Origin: Helicobacter mustelae
GTDB taxonomy: Bacteria; Campylobacterota; Campylobacteria; Campylobacterales; Helicobacteraceae
Assembly (NCBI RefSeq): GCF_900476215.1
Contig: NZ_LS483446.1
Span: forward strand, 186,001-250,000
DNA length: 64,000 bases
Reading direction: 5' to 3'
Shown: one piece after another, positions 27,746 through 36,874 of the stretch
Layout of the letters: each line of letters opens with the position of its first letter
Numbering within the stretch: position 1 is the first letter of the stretch
Program-made: the position numbers and the translations under genes
The notes under the pieces: generated by a model
What the model saw: only the letters and a program-made list of their open reading frames with translations
Database searches by the model: none
Told to the model about the DNA's origin: nothing

Positions 27746-28630
27746 ATGATTATCAGTGTTCCAGCAACGAGTGCGAATTTGGGTCCAGGCTTTGATACCC
27801 TGGGGTTGAGTTTGGATTTTAGGAATTATTTCAAAATCACTCCTGCTAGCATCCAGAGTATAGAGATTATTGGTGAGGGTGAGAGTCATCCCAAGATTAA
27901 GATGGACAATGTTTTTGTGAAGCTTTTTTTAAAGGAGCTCAAAAAACAGGGTTATCCCAAGGCCAATTATGCCTTTGAATTCAAAAATAATATCCCTATT
28001 TCCAGGGGAATGGGGAGTAGCTCAGCCATCATTACTGGAGCAGTTGGCGCTGCACAATATCTACAAAATGCAAAATTTGACAAGCAAAAGATTTTAGACA
28101 CCGCATTGATTTATGAAAATCATCCCGATAACATCACCCCAGCAGTTTTTGGTGGATTCAATGCAGCGGTAGTGGAGAATGGCGCGGTGCATTATTTACG
28201 CGAGGAGATTCCTAGCCAAATTCGCGCAGTCATTGTTATCCCAAATCGTCCCATTTCTACAAAATACTCTCGCCAGGCCTTGCCAAGGCATTATAGCTGC
28301 CCAGATTGTGTATATAATCTTTCTCGCTCTTCTTTGATGTGCCTAGCCTTTGCGCAGAAAAGATGGGATTTACTTCGTCTGGCAAGTCAAGATAGATTCC
28401 ATCAATACTATCGAATGAAACAATATCCCGTGCTTTTTGCCATCCAAAAAGTTGCATTAGAACAGGGAGCTTTTATGAGCACGCTCTCAGGCAGTGGCTC
28501 GTCTTTTTTCAATCTCTGTGCAGAGGATGATTCGCCCAAACTTGCTAGGATTTTGCAGGAGCGATTTCCTCATTTTAGGGTTTTGGATCTTGGTTTTGAT
28601 AATGAGGGGATAAGAATTGAAGAAAGCTAA
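27746..28630 (+). CDS. thrB: homoserine kinase
   Basis: GHMP kinase making O-phosphohomoserine for threonine synthesis. The 294-residue protein shows SVPATSANLGPGFDTLGLSL at the N-terminus, the phosphate loop PISRGMGSSSA near residue 90, ENHPDNITPA near 129, and the C-terminal STLSGSGSSFF near 247. It lies between the TsaB-like gene and ylxR on one strand, with short spacing. No other threonine gene is in the window. Confidence 0.95.
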   Translation: MIISVPATSANLGPGFDTLGLSLDFRNYFKITPASIQSIEIIGEGESHPKIKMDNVFVKLFLKELKKQGYPKANYAFEFKNNIPISRGMGSSSAIITGAVGAAQYLQNAKFDKQKILDTALIYENHPDNITPAVFGGFNAAVVENGAVHYLREEIPSQIRAVIVIPNRPISTKYSRQALPRHYSCPDCVYNLSRSSLMCLAFAQKRWDLLRLASQDRFHQYYRMKQYPVLFAIQKVALEQGAFMSTLSGSGSSFFNLCAEDDSPKLARILQERFPHFRVLDLGFDNEGIRIEES

Positions 28631-28635
28631 AAATT

Positions 28636-28644
28636 TGGTATAAT
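28636..28644 (+). promoter_or_regulatory. promoter inside the ylxR-infB cluster
   Basis: TGGTATAAT at 28636-28644, an extended consensus -10 box 6 nt after the thrB stop. Transcription would begin about 28651, downstream of the first ATG of the ylxR frame. Confidence 0.55.
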
Positions 28645-28920
28645 ATGCGGAATTTTCGAGATTTTGAAAGCAAAACAAGACTGCGAATGTGCGTGAGTTG
28701 TCGTGAGAGATTCTTGCAAAAAAGCCTAATCCGTTTGAAGTTTGAAGATGATGCGCTGGTGTTTTTTGATGGCTTTGGGAGGAGTTTTTATCTGTGTTCT
28801 TCTTGTCTTGAAAAAGAAAAGGTTTTTCAAAGTCTTTTGAAAGTGAAGCAAGCGCCAAAGGATAGGGGAAAAATTCAGTTTGGAATCCAGGAGATAAGAG
28901 ATAAATGTCAGCAAAAGTGA
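28645..28920 (+). CDS. YlxR/DUF448-family RNA-binding protein
   Basis: A 91-residue basic protein with the YlxR signature: MCVSCRERFLQKSLIRLKF, then DGFGRSFYLCSSCLEK with the second cysteine pair. YlxR proteins sit beside infB and nusA in many bacteria and are thought to bind RNA or act as nucleoid-associated regulators. The first ATG (28645) abuts a strong -10 box and lacks a ribosome site. If that promoter is used, the protein would start later, possibly at ATG 28687. With read-through from thrB the longer form is possible. It overlaps infB by 16 nt. Confidence 0.82.
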   Translation: MRNFRDFESKTRLRMCVSCRERFLQKSLIRLKFEDDALVFFDGFGRSFYLCSSCLEKEKVFQSLLKVKQAPKDRGKIQFGIQEIRDKCQQK

Positions 28921-31496
28921 AGATATCAGAAATTGCGCAAGAGGTTGGGAAGCAGGCCAAAGAGGTTTTAAAGCTCGTTGAGGAGCTAGGGTTTCCCGTA
29001 AAATCTGTAATGAGCAGCATCGATCAGAAATATGCCGAGCATTTTGTGGATCATTATATGGGCAAGATTACCAAAGAGGAGCTTATCCAGATTGTAGGGC
29101 AAAAAGAGCGCCAAACCCCTGTAAAAACCCCCGCCAAAAAAACAGAAAAAAAATCCTCCAGCATTTCCAAAAACCCTGCCAAAGCCACTCCCTTAAAAGA
29201 GACCAAAGAAGCAGCTCTATCTCTAGAACCAATACAAGAGAAAAAAGAGCAGATAAAAGAAGCCCCTGCCCCTGCCCCTCAGCAGCTTTTGCAGCGTCGC
29301 ACTGGGATTCGCATCGTCAAAAAAAATAACGAAGAAGAGGCAGAGGGTCCAAAGGCAGTGAAAAAGACCCATTTTAGTGTGCAGTCGATGTTTGATGATC
29401 TCAAAGATGAAGAAAAGCCTCATAGGCAGGAGAGGGTTGTCAAAAAAGCAAGAGTCAAGCATCCTCAAGTCTCACATAAACACAATGAGCAAAAAATGGA
29501 TTTGGAGCGCGAGATTGGTGATCATGATGATGAAGAGGACAATAATGAGATTTTGCTCTTTGATTTGCATGAGCAAGAACTCATTGATGAAGAAAAAGAA
29601 ACCCAGACAAAGCTGGCTATGGTGGATCGAATCAAGGTCCAGAAAAAAAACCCTTGGATGAGTGAGGGAGGTATTGGACGAAGAAATCGAAAAAAAAGCA
29701 AGCCTATCCAAAATGATAAAAAAGAAAATCAGGATAAGAGAGATACCATCATTATTCCAGAAGAGGCTCGCGTGTATGAGTTTGCCGATCTTGCGGGCAT
29801 CAAGCTCAATGAAGTGGTGAAGGTGCTATTGAATCTAGGGATGATGGTGACCAAAAATGATTTTTTGGATCGGGATGCTATTGAAATTCTTTGTGAGGAA
29901 TTTCAGATCAATTTCACTTTGCAAAATAATCTAGATGAGCTTGAGTATGTGCAGGATCAAGAGCAGGATCAAGAGCAGGATTTTGTCGTGCGTCCTCCTG
30001 TGGTGACCATCATGGGGCATGTGGATCATGGTAAGACTTCCTTGCTAGATAGGATTCGAAATAGTCGTATCGTCAATGCGGAGGCAGGTGGGATTACCCA
30101 GCATATTGGCGCTTATAGTGTGGAAAAAAATGGCAGTATGATTTCCTTTGTGGACACCCCTGGGCATGAGGCATTTACAGAGATGCGCAGCCGAGGAGCA
30201 CAGATTACAGATATCGCCATCATCGTGATTGCTGCTGATGATGGGGTCAAGCAGCAAACCATCGAGGCTTTTAATCATGCAAAGGCCGCTGGCGTGCAGA
30301 TCATTGTCGCTATGAATAAGATTGATAAGGAAAATATCAATATTGACAGACTCAAGGCTGAATGTGCGGATTTGGGATTTACTCCCAATGATTGGGGTGG
30401 AGAGTATGAATTTATTGGCATTTCTGCAAAAACAGGAGAGGGCATTGAGACATTGCTTGAGACGATTTTGATCCAAGCAGAGATTTTGGAGCTTAGGGCA
30501 AATCCCAAAAAAAGAGCAAAAGCCGTGGTTTTGGAAGGCAGTATGGATAGGGGCAGGGGTCCCGTGGCGACCATCGTCATGCAGGATGGGACTTTGCGTG
30601 TGGGTGATTCTGTGGTAGCAGACACCACCCATGGGCGCGTGCGTGCACTCATTGATGATAAGGGCAATGTCATCAAAGAAGTAGGTCCCTCTGGCGTAGC
30701 CATTGTGGTAGGTCTAGGAGATATCCCCAGTGCGGGTAGTATTTTGGCGGGTGTGGGCAATGATGCCATTGCCAGGGAATATGCCCAAAAGCGTAAGAAT
30801 TATCTGCGCCAAAAAGAGCTTAGTAAAACCACAAAGGTCTCTTTTGATGAGCTTGCAGAAATGGTGGCTAAGGGCAATCTCAAATCTGTGCCCATCATCA
30901 TCAAGGCAGATACCCAAGGAAGTCTAGAGGCCATCAGGGCAAGCCTTGAGAAGCTTAACAATAATGAGGTGCAGATCCAATTTGTAAGCTTTGGAGTGGG
31001 GGGGATTTCAGAGAGCGATGTGACCTTGGCTGCAGCGAGTAAAAACTGCTTGATTTTGGGCTTTAATATTCGTCCTACAGGGGTTGTGAAAACCAAAAGT
31101 AAGGAGCTTGGAGTAGAGATAAAGACCTATTCTATCATCTATTCACTCATCGATGATATGAAGGCTCTGGTTTCTGGTCTCATGTCTCCTGTGCTTGAGG
31201 ATGAAAATACTGGGCAAGCAGAGGTGCGCGAGACCTTTAGCATCGCAAAAGTAGGAACAATTGCGGGCTGTATGGTCGTAGATGGCAGCATTCAGCGCGG
31301 AATCAAGATTCGCCTTATTCGCAATGGCGTGGTAATTCATGATGGAATCATCTCCTCCCTCAAGCGCTTCAAAGATGATGTGCGCGAAGTAAATAAGGGA
31401 TATGAGTGCGGAATTATGCTAGAAAACTTCAATGATATTCAAGTGGGTGATGTATTTGAAACTTATAAACAAGTGCAAAGAGCCCAGCAGATCTAG
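28905..31496 (+). CDS. infB: translation initiation factor IF-2
   Basis: GTPase that brings initiator tRNA to the ribosome. The 863-residue protein has an N-terminal IF2_N helix domain (about 1-55), a long charged Lys/Glu/Pro linker (55-280), and a second IF2_N-like segment. The G domain starts near residue 367, with [27 protein letters not shown] and NKIDKE, followed by domains II-IV. A 12-bp repeat gives [10 protein letters not shown] at about 350-360, just before the G domain. It overlaps ylxR and is 2 nt from rbfA, in the classical ylxR-infB-rbfA-rimP arrangement. Confidence 0.97.
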   Translation: MSAKVKISEIAQEVGKQAKEVLKLVEELGFPVKSVMSSIDQKYAEHFVDHYMGKITKEELIQIVGQKERQTPVKTPAKKTEKKSSSISKNPAKATPLKETKEAALSLEPIQEKKEQIKEAPAPAPQQLLQRRTGIRIVKKNNEEEAEGPKAVKKTHFSVQSMFDDLKDEEKPHRQERVVKKARVKHPQVSHKHNEQKMDLEREIGDHDDEEDNNEILLFDLHEQELIDEEKETQTKLAMVDRIKVQKKNPWMSEGGIGRRNRKKSKPIQNDKKENQDKRDTIIIPEEARVYEFADLAGIKLNEVVKVLLNLGMMVTKNDFLDRDAIEILCEEFQINFTLQNNLDELEYVQDQEQDQEQDFVVRPPVVTIMGHVDHGKTSLLDRIRNSRIVNAEAGGITQHIGAYSVEKNGSMISFVDTPGHEAFTEMRSRGAQITDIAIIVIAADDGVKQQTIEAFNHAKAAGVQIIVAMNKIDKENINIDRLKAECADLGFTPNDWGGEYEFIGISAKTGEGIETLLETILIQAEILELRANPKKRAKAVVLEGSMDRGRGPVATIVMQDGTLRVGDSVVADTTHGRVRALIDDKGNVIKEVGPSGVAIVVGLGDIPSAGSILAGVGNDAIAREYAQKRKNYLRQKELSKTTKVSFDELAEMVAKGNLKSVPIIIKADTQGSLEAIRASLEKLNNNEVQIQFVSFGVGGISESDVTLAAASKNCLILGFNIRPTGVVKTKSKELGVEIKTYSIIYSLIDDMKALVSGLMSPVLEDENTGQAEVRETFSIAKVGTIAGCMVVDGSIQRGIKIRLIRNGVVIHDGIISSLKRFKDDVREVNKGYECGIMLENFNDIQVGDVFETYKQVQRAQQI
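29952..29981 (+). repeat. 12-bp tandem repeat within infB
   Basis: CAGGATCAAGAG twice in full plus CAGGAT, encoding [10 protein letters not shown] in the linker ahead of the G domain. Frame-neutral if copy number changes. Confidence 0.8.
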
Positions 31497-31498
31497 AA

Positions 31499-31840
31499 AT
31501 GAAAAGTATCAAAGAGCAAAGAGTTGAGTCTCTTTTGTTGGAATTACTCTCTGAGGCGCTCACCAGTCTTAGTGACACGAGAATCAATCATCTAAGCATC
31601 ACAGAGGTGGTTTGCTCCCGTGGCAAATATAATGCTGAGGTGTATGTGCTATTTGATGGGCAAGACAAAGAGGAGCAAAGGCAGTTGTTAAAAATCCTAC
31701 AAAAAGCAGAGGGGGTTTTGCGCGAATATGTGCTGAGTGCTAGCGGATGGTTTAAATGTCCACGTTTTACCTTCAAGAGCGATGAATCCCTTGAGCGCGC
31801 AAATCAATTGGATCAAATTTTTGCAAAAATCCATGAATAA
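31499..31840 (+). CDS. rbfA: ribosome-binding factor A
   Basis: Late 30S maturation factor with a KH-like fold. The 113-residue protein has the expected N-terminal VESLLLELLSEAL, LSITEVVCSRGKYNAEVYVLF near residue 32, and the C-terminal FTFKSDESLERANQLDQIFAKI. Its place after infB and before rimP confirms the call. Two bases separate it from infB and nine from rimP. Confidence 0.93.
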   Translation: MKSIKEQRVESLLLELLSEALTSLSDTRINHLSITEVVCSRGKYNAEVYVLFDGQDKEEQRQLLKILQKAEGVLREYVLSASGWFKCPRFTFKSDESLERANQLDQIFAKIHE

Positions 31841-31849
31841 GGCCCTTCC

Positions 31850-32293
31850 ATGATTTCCCAAGAACTCCAAGAAAGGATAGAAAATCTCATCCAAAGCCTA
31901 GGCTACACGCTCTATGACATTGTGTTTTTGAAAGAAAACCAAAGCGATATCCTGCGCATTAGCATTACTCATGCAGACCAGCCTATCACACTAGATGCCT
32001 GCCAGATGGTAAGTGAGGCGCTTTCTCCATTACTGGATGTGGCACTTAGCGATCAAAAAAGTTATTTTTTGGAGGTGAGTTCCCCTGGGGTGGAGCGCAT
32101 CCTAAAAACTCCCCGCCATTTCGCACTCTCCTTGCATACTAGGGTGCGCGTGAGACTAGAGGACAAAAGTGAATTTGAAGCAGTGCTGCTCGAGGCCAAA
32201 GAAGAGCATGCCACTTTTTTGCTAGATGATGGGGTCAAGCAAAGCCATCCTTATGCAGCCCTTAAAAAAGTCAAAACGATTTTGGAGTGGTAA
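31850..32293 (+). CDS. rimP: ribosome maturation factor RimP
   Basis: Small protein needed for 30S assembly. At 147 residues it shows the two-domain RimP pattern: IENLIQSLGYTLYDIVFLKEN, LRISITHADQPITLDACQMVSEALSPLLD, FLEVSSPGVERILKTPRHF near residue 66, and a C-terminal SH3-like part. It is 9 nt after rbfA and immediately followed by panB (adjacent stop and start). Confidence 0.93.
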   Translation: MISQELQERIENLIQSLGYTLYDIVFLKENQSDILRISITHADQPITLDACQMVSEALSPLLDVALSDQKSYFLEVSSPGVERILKTPRHFALSLHTRVRVRLEDKSEFEAVLLEAKEEHATFLLDDGVKQSHPYAALKKVKTILEW

Positions 32294-33079
32294 ATGAAGA
32301 CAACAATCACAAGCCTGCAAAAAAAGAAGAATCAAGAGAAAATTACTGCAATAACTGCCTATGACGCACTTTTTGGCGGGATTTTTGATGGAGAGGTGGA
32401 TTTTATTTTGGTGGGCGATAGCCTCTCTCAGAGCTTTGGGGGCAGAGTGGACACGCTTGGGGTGAGCATTGATGAGATGATTTATCACACCAAGGCAGTT
32501 TGTCGTGGGGTGCAGGATTCTTTGGTTATTGGGGATATGAGTTTTGGCAGTTATCAAAACATCAAGCAGGCAGTGAAAAATGCCACAAGATTTTATAAGC
32601 AAACCCGTGCTGGTGCCATCAAGCTAGAGGGTGGAATGAAGCGTGTGCCCATCATTAAGGCCATTATTGATGAGGGGATTGCGGTAATGGGTCACATTGG
32701 ATTGATGCCCCAATTTGCCAGAAGTGAGGGGGGATATAAGATTAAAGGCAGGGATGCTGCAAGTGCAACACTTCTCAAAGAAGAAGCTTTGGCTTTGCAA
32801 GAAGCAGGGGTTTTTGGCATCGTGTTAGAGGGGGTGAAGCGCGAGGTGGCTGCAGAGATTACAAAAACCCTACACATTCCCACCATTGGCATTGGTAGTG
32901 GGGAGCAATGTGATGGACAGATTTTGGTTTGGAGCGATGTATTTGGTTTTTTTCGGGCTTTTAAGCCCAAGTTTGTGCGCCATTATCTCCAAGGAGAGCA
33001 ATTGCTAAAAAATGCAATTGCTGAGTATGTGAGTGATGTTAAGAGCGGCAATTTCCCAAGTCTTGAGGAAAGCTATTAA
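32294..33079 (+). CDS. panB: 3-methyl-2-oxobutanoate hydroxymethyltransferase
   Basis: Makes ketopantoate, an early step of pantothenate synthesis. The 261-residue TIM barrel has [27 protein letters not shown] split across residues 18-44, GDMSFGSYQ near 80, KLEGG near 110, GHIGLMPQ near 133 and [18 protein letters not shown] near 200. It begins directly after rimP and is 2 nt before ruvB. I recall panB-ruvB in H. pylori next to the outer-membrane trio rather than after rimP, so this junction may be a rearrangement. Confidence 0.95.
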   Translation: MKTTITSLQKKKNQEKITAITAYDALFGGIFDGEVDFILVGDSLSQSFGGRVDTLGVSIDEMIYHTKAVCRGVQDSLVIGDMSFGSYQNIKQAVKNATRFYKQTRAGAIKLEGGMKRVPIIKAIIDEGIAVMGHIGLMPQFARSEGGYKIKGRDAASATLLKEEALALQEAGVFGIVLEGVKREVAAEITKTLHIPTIGIGSGEQCDGQILVWSDVFGFFRAFKPKFVRHYLQGEQLLKNAIAEYVSDVKSGNFPSLEESY

Positions 33080-33081
33080 AA

Positions 33082-34077
33082 ATGGAGAGGCATTCTCTAG
33101 ACTCTCGTCTGGTCAATGTAGAGAGGATTGACTTTGAGAAAAAAGAAGAAAATTCCCTTCGCCCCAGTGCATGGGAGGATTATATCGGGCAGGAGAGAAT
33201 CAAAAAAAATCTCGATGTATTTATTCGTGCAAGCCTAAAGCGTGGAGAATGCTTGGATCATATTTTGTTTTTTGGTCCCCCAGGGCTTGGAAAAACAACG
33301 CTTAGCCACATCATCGCCAACCAAATGGGGAGCATGATCAAGGTCACCGCTGCACCCATGATCGAAAAATCTGGGGATTTGGCCGCTATTATGACAAACC
33401 TCAGAGAGGGCGAGATTCTCTTCATCGATGAGATTCACCGATTAAGCCCTGCCATTGAGGAGATTCTCTACCCTGCGATGGAGGATTTTCGCTTAGATAT
33501 TATCATTGGCTCAGGCCCTGCAGCCCAGACCATCAAGATTGACTTGCCTCGCTTCACGCTCATCGGGGCTACCACTCGTGCTGGGATGCTTAGCAATCCC
33601 TTGCGCGATCGCTTTGGCATGAGTTTTCGCATGGAATTTTATAGCATACAGGAGCTTTCTTTGATTATAGAGCGTGCTGCCAAGCGCTTGGATAAGAGGA
33701 TAGAAAAAAATAGCGCAGATGAGATTGCCAAGCGCTCTAGGGGCACACCTAGGATCGCACTGCGTTTACTCAAGCGTGTGCGGGATTTTTCTGAAATCAA
33801 AAATGAAGAATGTATTTCCCATGCCACCACAATCTATGCGCTCAATGAATTAGGCATTAACACCCTTGGTTTTGATGCGCTGGATTTGCGCTATTTGGAT
33901 ATTTTGCGCAGCGCCAAGGGTAAGCCCATCGGGCTTTCTACTATCGCTGCGGCGATGAGCGAGGATGAGGGGACTATCGAGGAGGCCATAGAGCCCTATT
34001 TGCTTGCCAATGGCTATTTGGAGAAAACTGCAAGGGGAAGAATCGCCACGGACAAGATTTTTAACATTCTAAAATAA
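33082..34077 (+). CDS. ruvB: Holliday junction branch-migration helicase RuvB
   Basis: AAA+ motor that drives branch migration with RuvA. The 331-residue protein has [13 protein letters not shown] near residue 26, Walker [12 protein letters not shown] near 64, Walker [10 protein letters not shown] near 112, the sensor segment [20 protein letters not shown] near 155, arginine sensor [16 protein letters not shown] and a winged-helix end ([15 protein letters not shown]). Length and motifs are complete. It follows panB after 2 nt and ends the long plus-strand cluster. Confidence 0.97.
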   Translation: MERHSLDSRLVNVERIDFEKKEENSLRPSAWEDYIGQERIKKNLDVFIRASLKRGECLDHILFFGPPGLGKTTLSHIIANQMGSMIKVTAAPMIEKSGDLAAIMTNLREGEILFIDEIHRLSPAIEEILYPAMEDFRLDIIIGSGPAAQTIKIDLPRFTLIGATTRAGMLSNPLRDRFGMSFRMEFYSIQELSLIIERAAKRLDKRIEKNSADEIAKRSRGTPRIALRLLKRVRDFSEIKNEECISHATTIYALNELGINTLGFDALDLRYLDILRSAKGKPIGLSTIAAAMSEDEGTIEEAIEPYLLANGYLEKTARGRIATDKIFNILK

Positions 34078-34144
34078 GGGCTTTCTTATTGGTTTGTGCT
34101 CTTGGTTTATGCTACTCTTTCAGGAGTAATCTTAAGGAGTCGCG

Positions 34145-35344
34145 ATGAAAAAAATTGTTGTACTGGGCGCAGGATATGGATCTTTGGCATTTCTAAAAAG
34201 TCTGGATCAAACTGGTCTTGATGCGTATGAGGTGGTGTTAATTAGCAAGCAGGATTATCACTATACAAGCATTTTGCTTCATGAAGTGGCAAGTGGTGCG
34301 CGCGTAGATGTGAGATATCATCTCAGTGAGATTTTGCCGCGCAATATCATCACTATCAAAGACACAGTTGTGCGCATTGAGGAAAATGAGGTCATTGGGG
34401 AGAAGAAACATTATGCTTATGATTATCTCATCATTGGCCTGGGATTCCAGAGCGATACCTTTGGCATTCCTGGGATTAAGGAATTCACCACCCCCATCAT
34501 CGATTTTGAAGGTGCACTAGCTCTCAGAGAGCAAATCTATGCACAAATCCGAAAATACAAGACCTCTAAAGATCCCCTAGATCTCAAATTTGTGATTTGC
34601 GGGGGTGGGTTTAGCGGGATTGAGACCATCGCATCCCTTGCCATCAATCTCAAAAAGGAATGCCAGAATCATGGTGTTGATCCTAGTTTGCTTGATCTCA
34701 TTTGCATCGAGGCAATGCCAGAGATTCTACCAATGTTCCCACAAACTCTAGTTCAGGATGCAAAAAATTATCTACAGACCTTAGGTGTGAAGTTGGCAAC
34801 GGGCTGCAAGATTTTGCGTTGTGAACAGAATAAAGTGGTGGTAGAGCGCACAGAGGGGGAGAGCAAGATTGAGGATGGTTTTGAGGCGGGAGTGATCATC
34901 TGGACTGCTGGGGTGAAGGGCAATGGGGTGGTAGAGAATTCTCCTTTTTTTACCTCAGGGCGCAGCAAAATAGAAGTGGATGCCTACCTCCAGCCAACCA
35001 ACCAAGAGCATCAAGAAAAAATGCATAATATCTATGTGTTGGGAGATTGTGCCGCGCTAAAAGATCCTTCCAGTGGGAGATTTTATCCACCTACAGCTCA
35101 GATTGCTATGAAGCAGGGGGAGTATTTAGCCCAGGCATTTAGGAATAGGATTTTAGGTAGTGGGGGTGTGCAGGGATTTGCATACAAAAGTGAGGGCACC
35201 ATTTGCTCTCTAGGAGAACATTATGCAATCGGAATTGTGGGAAGCAGGGAGTTCAAGGGTAAGATGGCAATCTATCTCAAAAGAATGATTGAAAAAAAAT
35301 GGATTTTCAAAATCCTTGGCTATTTCAAGGGTCTTTTTCGATAG
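34145..35344 (+). CDS. ndh: type II NADH dehydrogenase-like flavoprotein
   Basis: A 399-residue pyridine nucleotide-disulphide oxidoreductase of the NDH-2 type. It has an N-terminal FAD site KIVVLGAGYGSLAFLKSL, a central NADH-binding site FVICGGGFSGIETIASLA near residue 148, IIWTAGVKGN near 255, and IYVLGDCAAL near 300, followed by PPTAQIAMKQG. The C-terminus is amphipathic and basic (LKRMIEKKWIFKILGYFKGLFR spans 378-399), as in NDH-2 membrane anchors. It would oxidise NADH and reduce quinone without pumping protons. TAAGGAG precedes the start. I do not recall an equivalent in H. pylori. Sulfide:quinone reductase is less likely, since its cysteine pattern is absent. Confidence 0.85.
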   Translation: MKKIVVLGAGYGSLAFLKSLDQTGLDAYEVVLISKQDYHYTSILLHEVASGARVDVRYHLSEILPRNIITIKDTVVRIEENEVIGEKKHYAYDYLIIGLGFQSDTFGIPGIKEFTTPIIDFEGALALREQIYAQIRKYKTSKDPLDLKFVICGGGFSGIETIASLAINLKKECQNHGVDPSLLDLICIEAMPEILPMFPQTLVQDAKNYLQTLGVKLATGCKILRCEQNKVVVERTEGESKIEDGFEAGVIIWTAGVKGNGVVENSPFFTSGRSKIEVDAYLQPTNQEHQEKMHNIYVLGDCAALKDPSSGRFYPPTAQIAMKQGEYLAQAFRNRILGSGGVQGFAYKSEGTICSLGEHYAIGIVGSREFKGKMAIYLKRMIEKKWIFKILGYFKGLFR

Positions 35345-35625
35345 ATTGGATGTGCCATTGGGCTTTGTGCGTGGAATTTTTGACACGCCAAGCGTTTTAT
35401 GATTTTTTGTATACACTCTTTGCGGTTGATTTTGTGCACCTATTTTGCGCACATTGTGATGTGTGCCTTGCGTAGGGATTTTGTAAAGTGGCGTTGTGAT
35501 TAGTGCACCTTTGCGGGGTTTTTGGAGCTTTGCCTTGGCATCCTTTGATTTTGTAAACGCAGGGTTTTTGCAAAAAGCGGCTACGGGGGGATTTGCAAGG
35601 AAGGCGGAGAAAATTTTTGGTTTTG
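35345..35625. other. intergenic region upstream of the SRP RNA
   Basis: About 280 bases, G/T-rich, without a convincing coding frame. Several GTGCAC and TGCGCA-like words give weak inverted repeats near 35435-35470, but no clear element. The right edge carries the SRP RNA promoter. Confidence 0.5.
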
Positions 35626-35634
35626 TGCTATAAT
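35626..35634 (+). promoter_or_regulatory. promoter of the SRP RNA gene
   Basis: TGCTATAAT at 35626-35634, an extended consensus -10 box ending 7 nt before the predicted RNA 5' end. Confidence 0.75.
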
Positions 35635-35640
35635 TAAACC

Positions 35641-35751
35641 CGCCTTTCTTCAGACTTATGCAATAGATTTTAGAGGCAACGCTTCAGGATGGGAACATAG
35701 CAGAGCACCGCTAGAATCTATGTGCCCTAAGGATCTGGAGGAAGGTTTTTT
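35641..35751 (+). ncRNA. ffs: signal recognition particle RNA (4.5S)
   Basis: The conserved apical domain is visible at about 35684-35702: CAGG-ATG-GGAA-CAT-AGCAG, the SRP helix 8 with a GGAA tetraloop flanked by the symmetric internal loop that binds Ffh. The outer arms pair as well: 35643-35654 with 35734-35745 (12 bp including two G-U pairs), and ATAGATTTTAG with CTAGAATCTAT further in. Total length about 105 nt is normal for small bacterial SRP RNA. A run of six T follows at 35746, acting as terminator. The RNA guides ribosomes making membrane proteins to the membrane. Its 3' arm lies antisense to the last codons of aroK. Confidence 0.9.
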
Positions 35752-36218
35752 ATGATTTTTGCTACAACCTCCTTCCTTGGTTCCTCCGCATTGATGACCA
35801 TATCACATCTTTCTAAGTAGATTTTTTTTCGCATGTCATAGAGGGTTTTGGTTTTTTGCTTATTTTTAAAGAGTGGGCGTGTGATATTGCCATGAAGCCT
35901 GCTAGCAATGACCTCAAACCCTGCATCCAAAAAAATAACAAACCCCATCTTCCTTACATCAAAAAAAATGGGCATCCCTCCTCCAGTGGCGATGACATGG
36001 CCCCACAGCCCTGCATGCAGGGTGATGAAATTTCTCTCCAACTCTCGAAAAACCCCCTCTCCTTGCCTTGCAAAAATCTCTTTGATGCTGCAGCCTTTTT
36101 GGGACTCTATGAAAGAGTCTGAATCGATAAATTTCTTATCCAATGTTTCTGCGAGCATTTTGCCTATGGTGCTTTTGCCACTACCCATGAAGCCCGTGAG
36201 GATGATGTTATTGCGCAC
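35727..36218 (-). CDS. aroK: shikimate kinase
   Basis: Phosphorylates shikimate in chorismate synthesis. The 163-residue P-loop kinase has GFMGSGKST near residue 9, the shikimate-binding FIDSDSFIE near 31, FRELERNFI near 58 and the ATGGGMP turn near 77, with an LHGNITRPLF lid segment near 108. Start is GTG at 36218, eight bases after GGAGG. The start region lies within an imperfect duplicate of the preceding gene's end. Its last six codons overlap the 3' arm of the convergent SRP RNA gene. The aroK-AMIN-ftsB-like-eno-recA order is as I recall from H. pylori. Confidence 0.95.
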   Translation of the reverse strand: MRNNIILTGFMGSGKSTIGKMLAETLDKKFIDSDSFIESQKGCSIKEIFARQGEGVFRELERNFITLHAGLWGHVIATGGGMPIFFDVRKMGFVIFLDAGFEVIASRLHGNITRPLFKNKQKTKTLYDMRKKIYLERCDMVINAEEPRKEVVAKIIKNLPPDP

Positions 36219-36303
36219 TTAAAATGCCTCCATCATCACTACTGCTGACCCTGCGATTAGAGGGGATGATATTATTGCACACTCAGGATATATCCATCAT
36301 CAC
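36201..36303 (-). repeat. imperfect 39-bp direct repeat at the AMIN gene/aroK junction
   Basis: Copies at 36201-36239 and 36265-36303 match at 31 of 39 positions. The upstream copy (in transcription) encodes the end of the AMIN protein, DDGYILSVQ-stop. The second copy, in the gap before aroK, still spells DDGGILSAQ-stop and supplies the aroK GTG start. Confidence 0.85.
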
Positions 36304-36874
36304 TGGGTGTGATCTCATATCGATAATGCCCATCCAAGGTGATGCTAATGCGGAAGAAATTCTTATGTGTGCTCATGGTAACAGAGGAGAAATATTTTTG
36401 CTTGAGATCTAATACTTCATCCCCATCGCTTGGATCCTTGCTTAGATCAATAATGATGCGGAAGGGTTCAGGTAGGATGAAATTGCGCAACATCTTGCGC
36501 TTGGTGGTGATGTAGAGCTTGCTATCCTTGGCAAAAAAGATCATTTTTTTGGTGGAGAAATACTGCGTATTTTCCTCTTTGTCGATAATGGCATCCCTTT
36601 GGGTAAGTGCTATGGGATAATGCCAATCAACACTCTTCTCGATAGGTAGGATTTTTTGCTCGATGCTGCCATCGATATTTTGATAGGTGATGGTGATGGA
36701 TTTGAGGATTCTTGCTGTAGAGGGAAGTTTAAAATCAAAGCTTTCAAAATTTTTTTTGATATTATCCTCGCTGGTTTGAGAGTCCATATTGGGATCTACT
36801 GCCGATTCGAAGGGATTATCTCGTGCCACTGCCAAAAAAAATAATGCAAAAAGAGTAGTGAATATTCTTTTCAT
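36272..36874 (-). CDS. periplasmic AMIN-domain-like protein
   Basis: A 200-residue exported protein: signal peptide [17 protein letters not shown], a short acidic segment, then a beta-rich domain with LKSITITYQNIDGSIEQKIL and the C-terminal pattern PFRIIIDLSKDP and FRISITLDGHYRYEI. This strand pattern is like AMIN domains, which bind peptidoglycan or polysaccharide. The role is unknown. It overlaps the FtsB-like gene by 4 nt, which hints at an envelope or division function. An imperfect copy of its 3' end lies just downstream. Confidence 0.72.
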   Translation of the reverse strand: MKRIFTTLFALFFLAVARDNPFESAVDPNMDSQTSEDNIKKNFESFDFKLPSTARILKSITITYQNIDGSIEQKILPIEKSVDWHYPIALTQRDAIIDKEENTQYFSTKKMIFFAKDSKLYITTKRKMLRNFILPEPFRIIIDLSKDPSDGDEVLDLKQKYFSSVTMSTHKNFFRISITLDGHYRYEITPSDDGYILSVQ

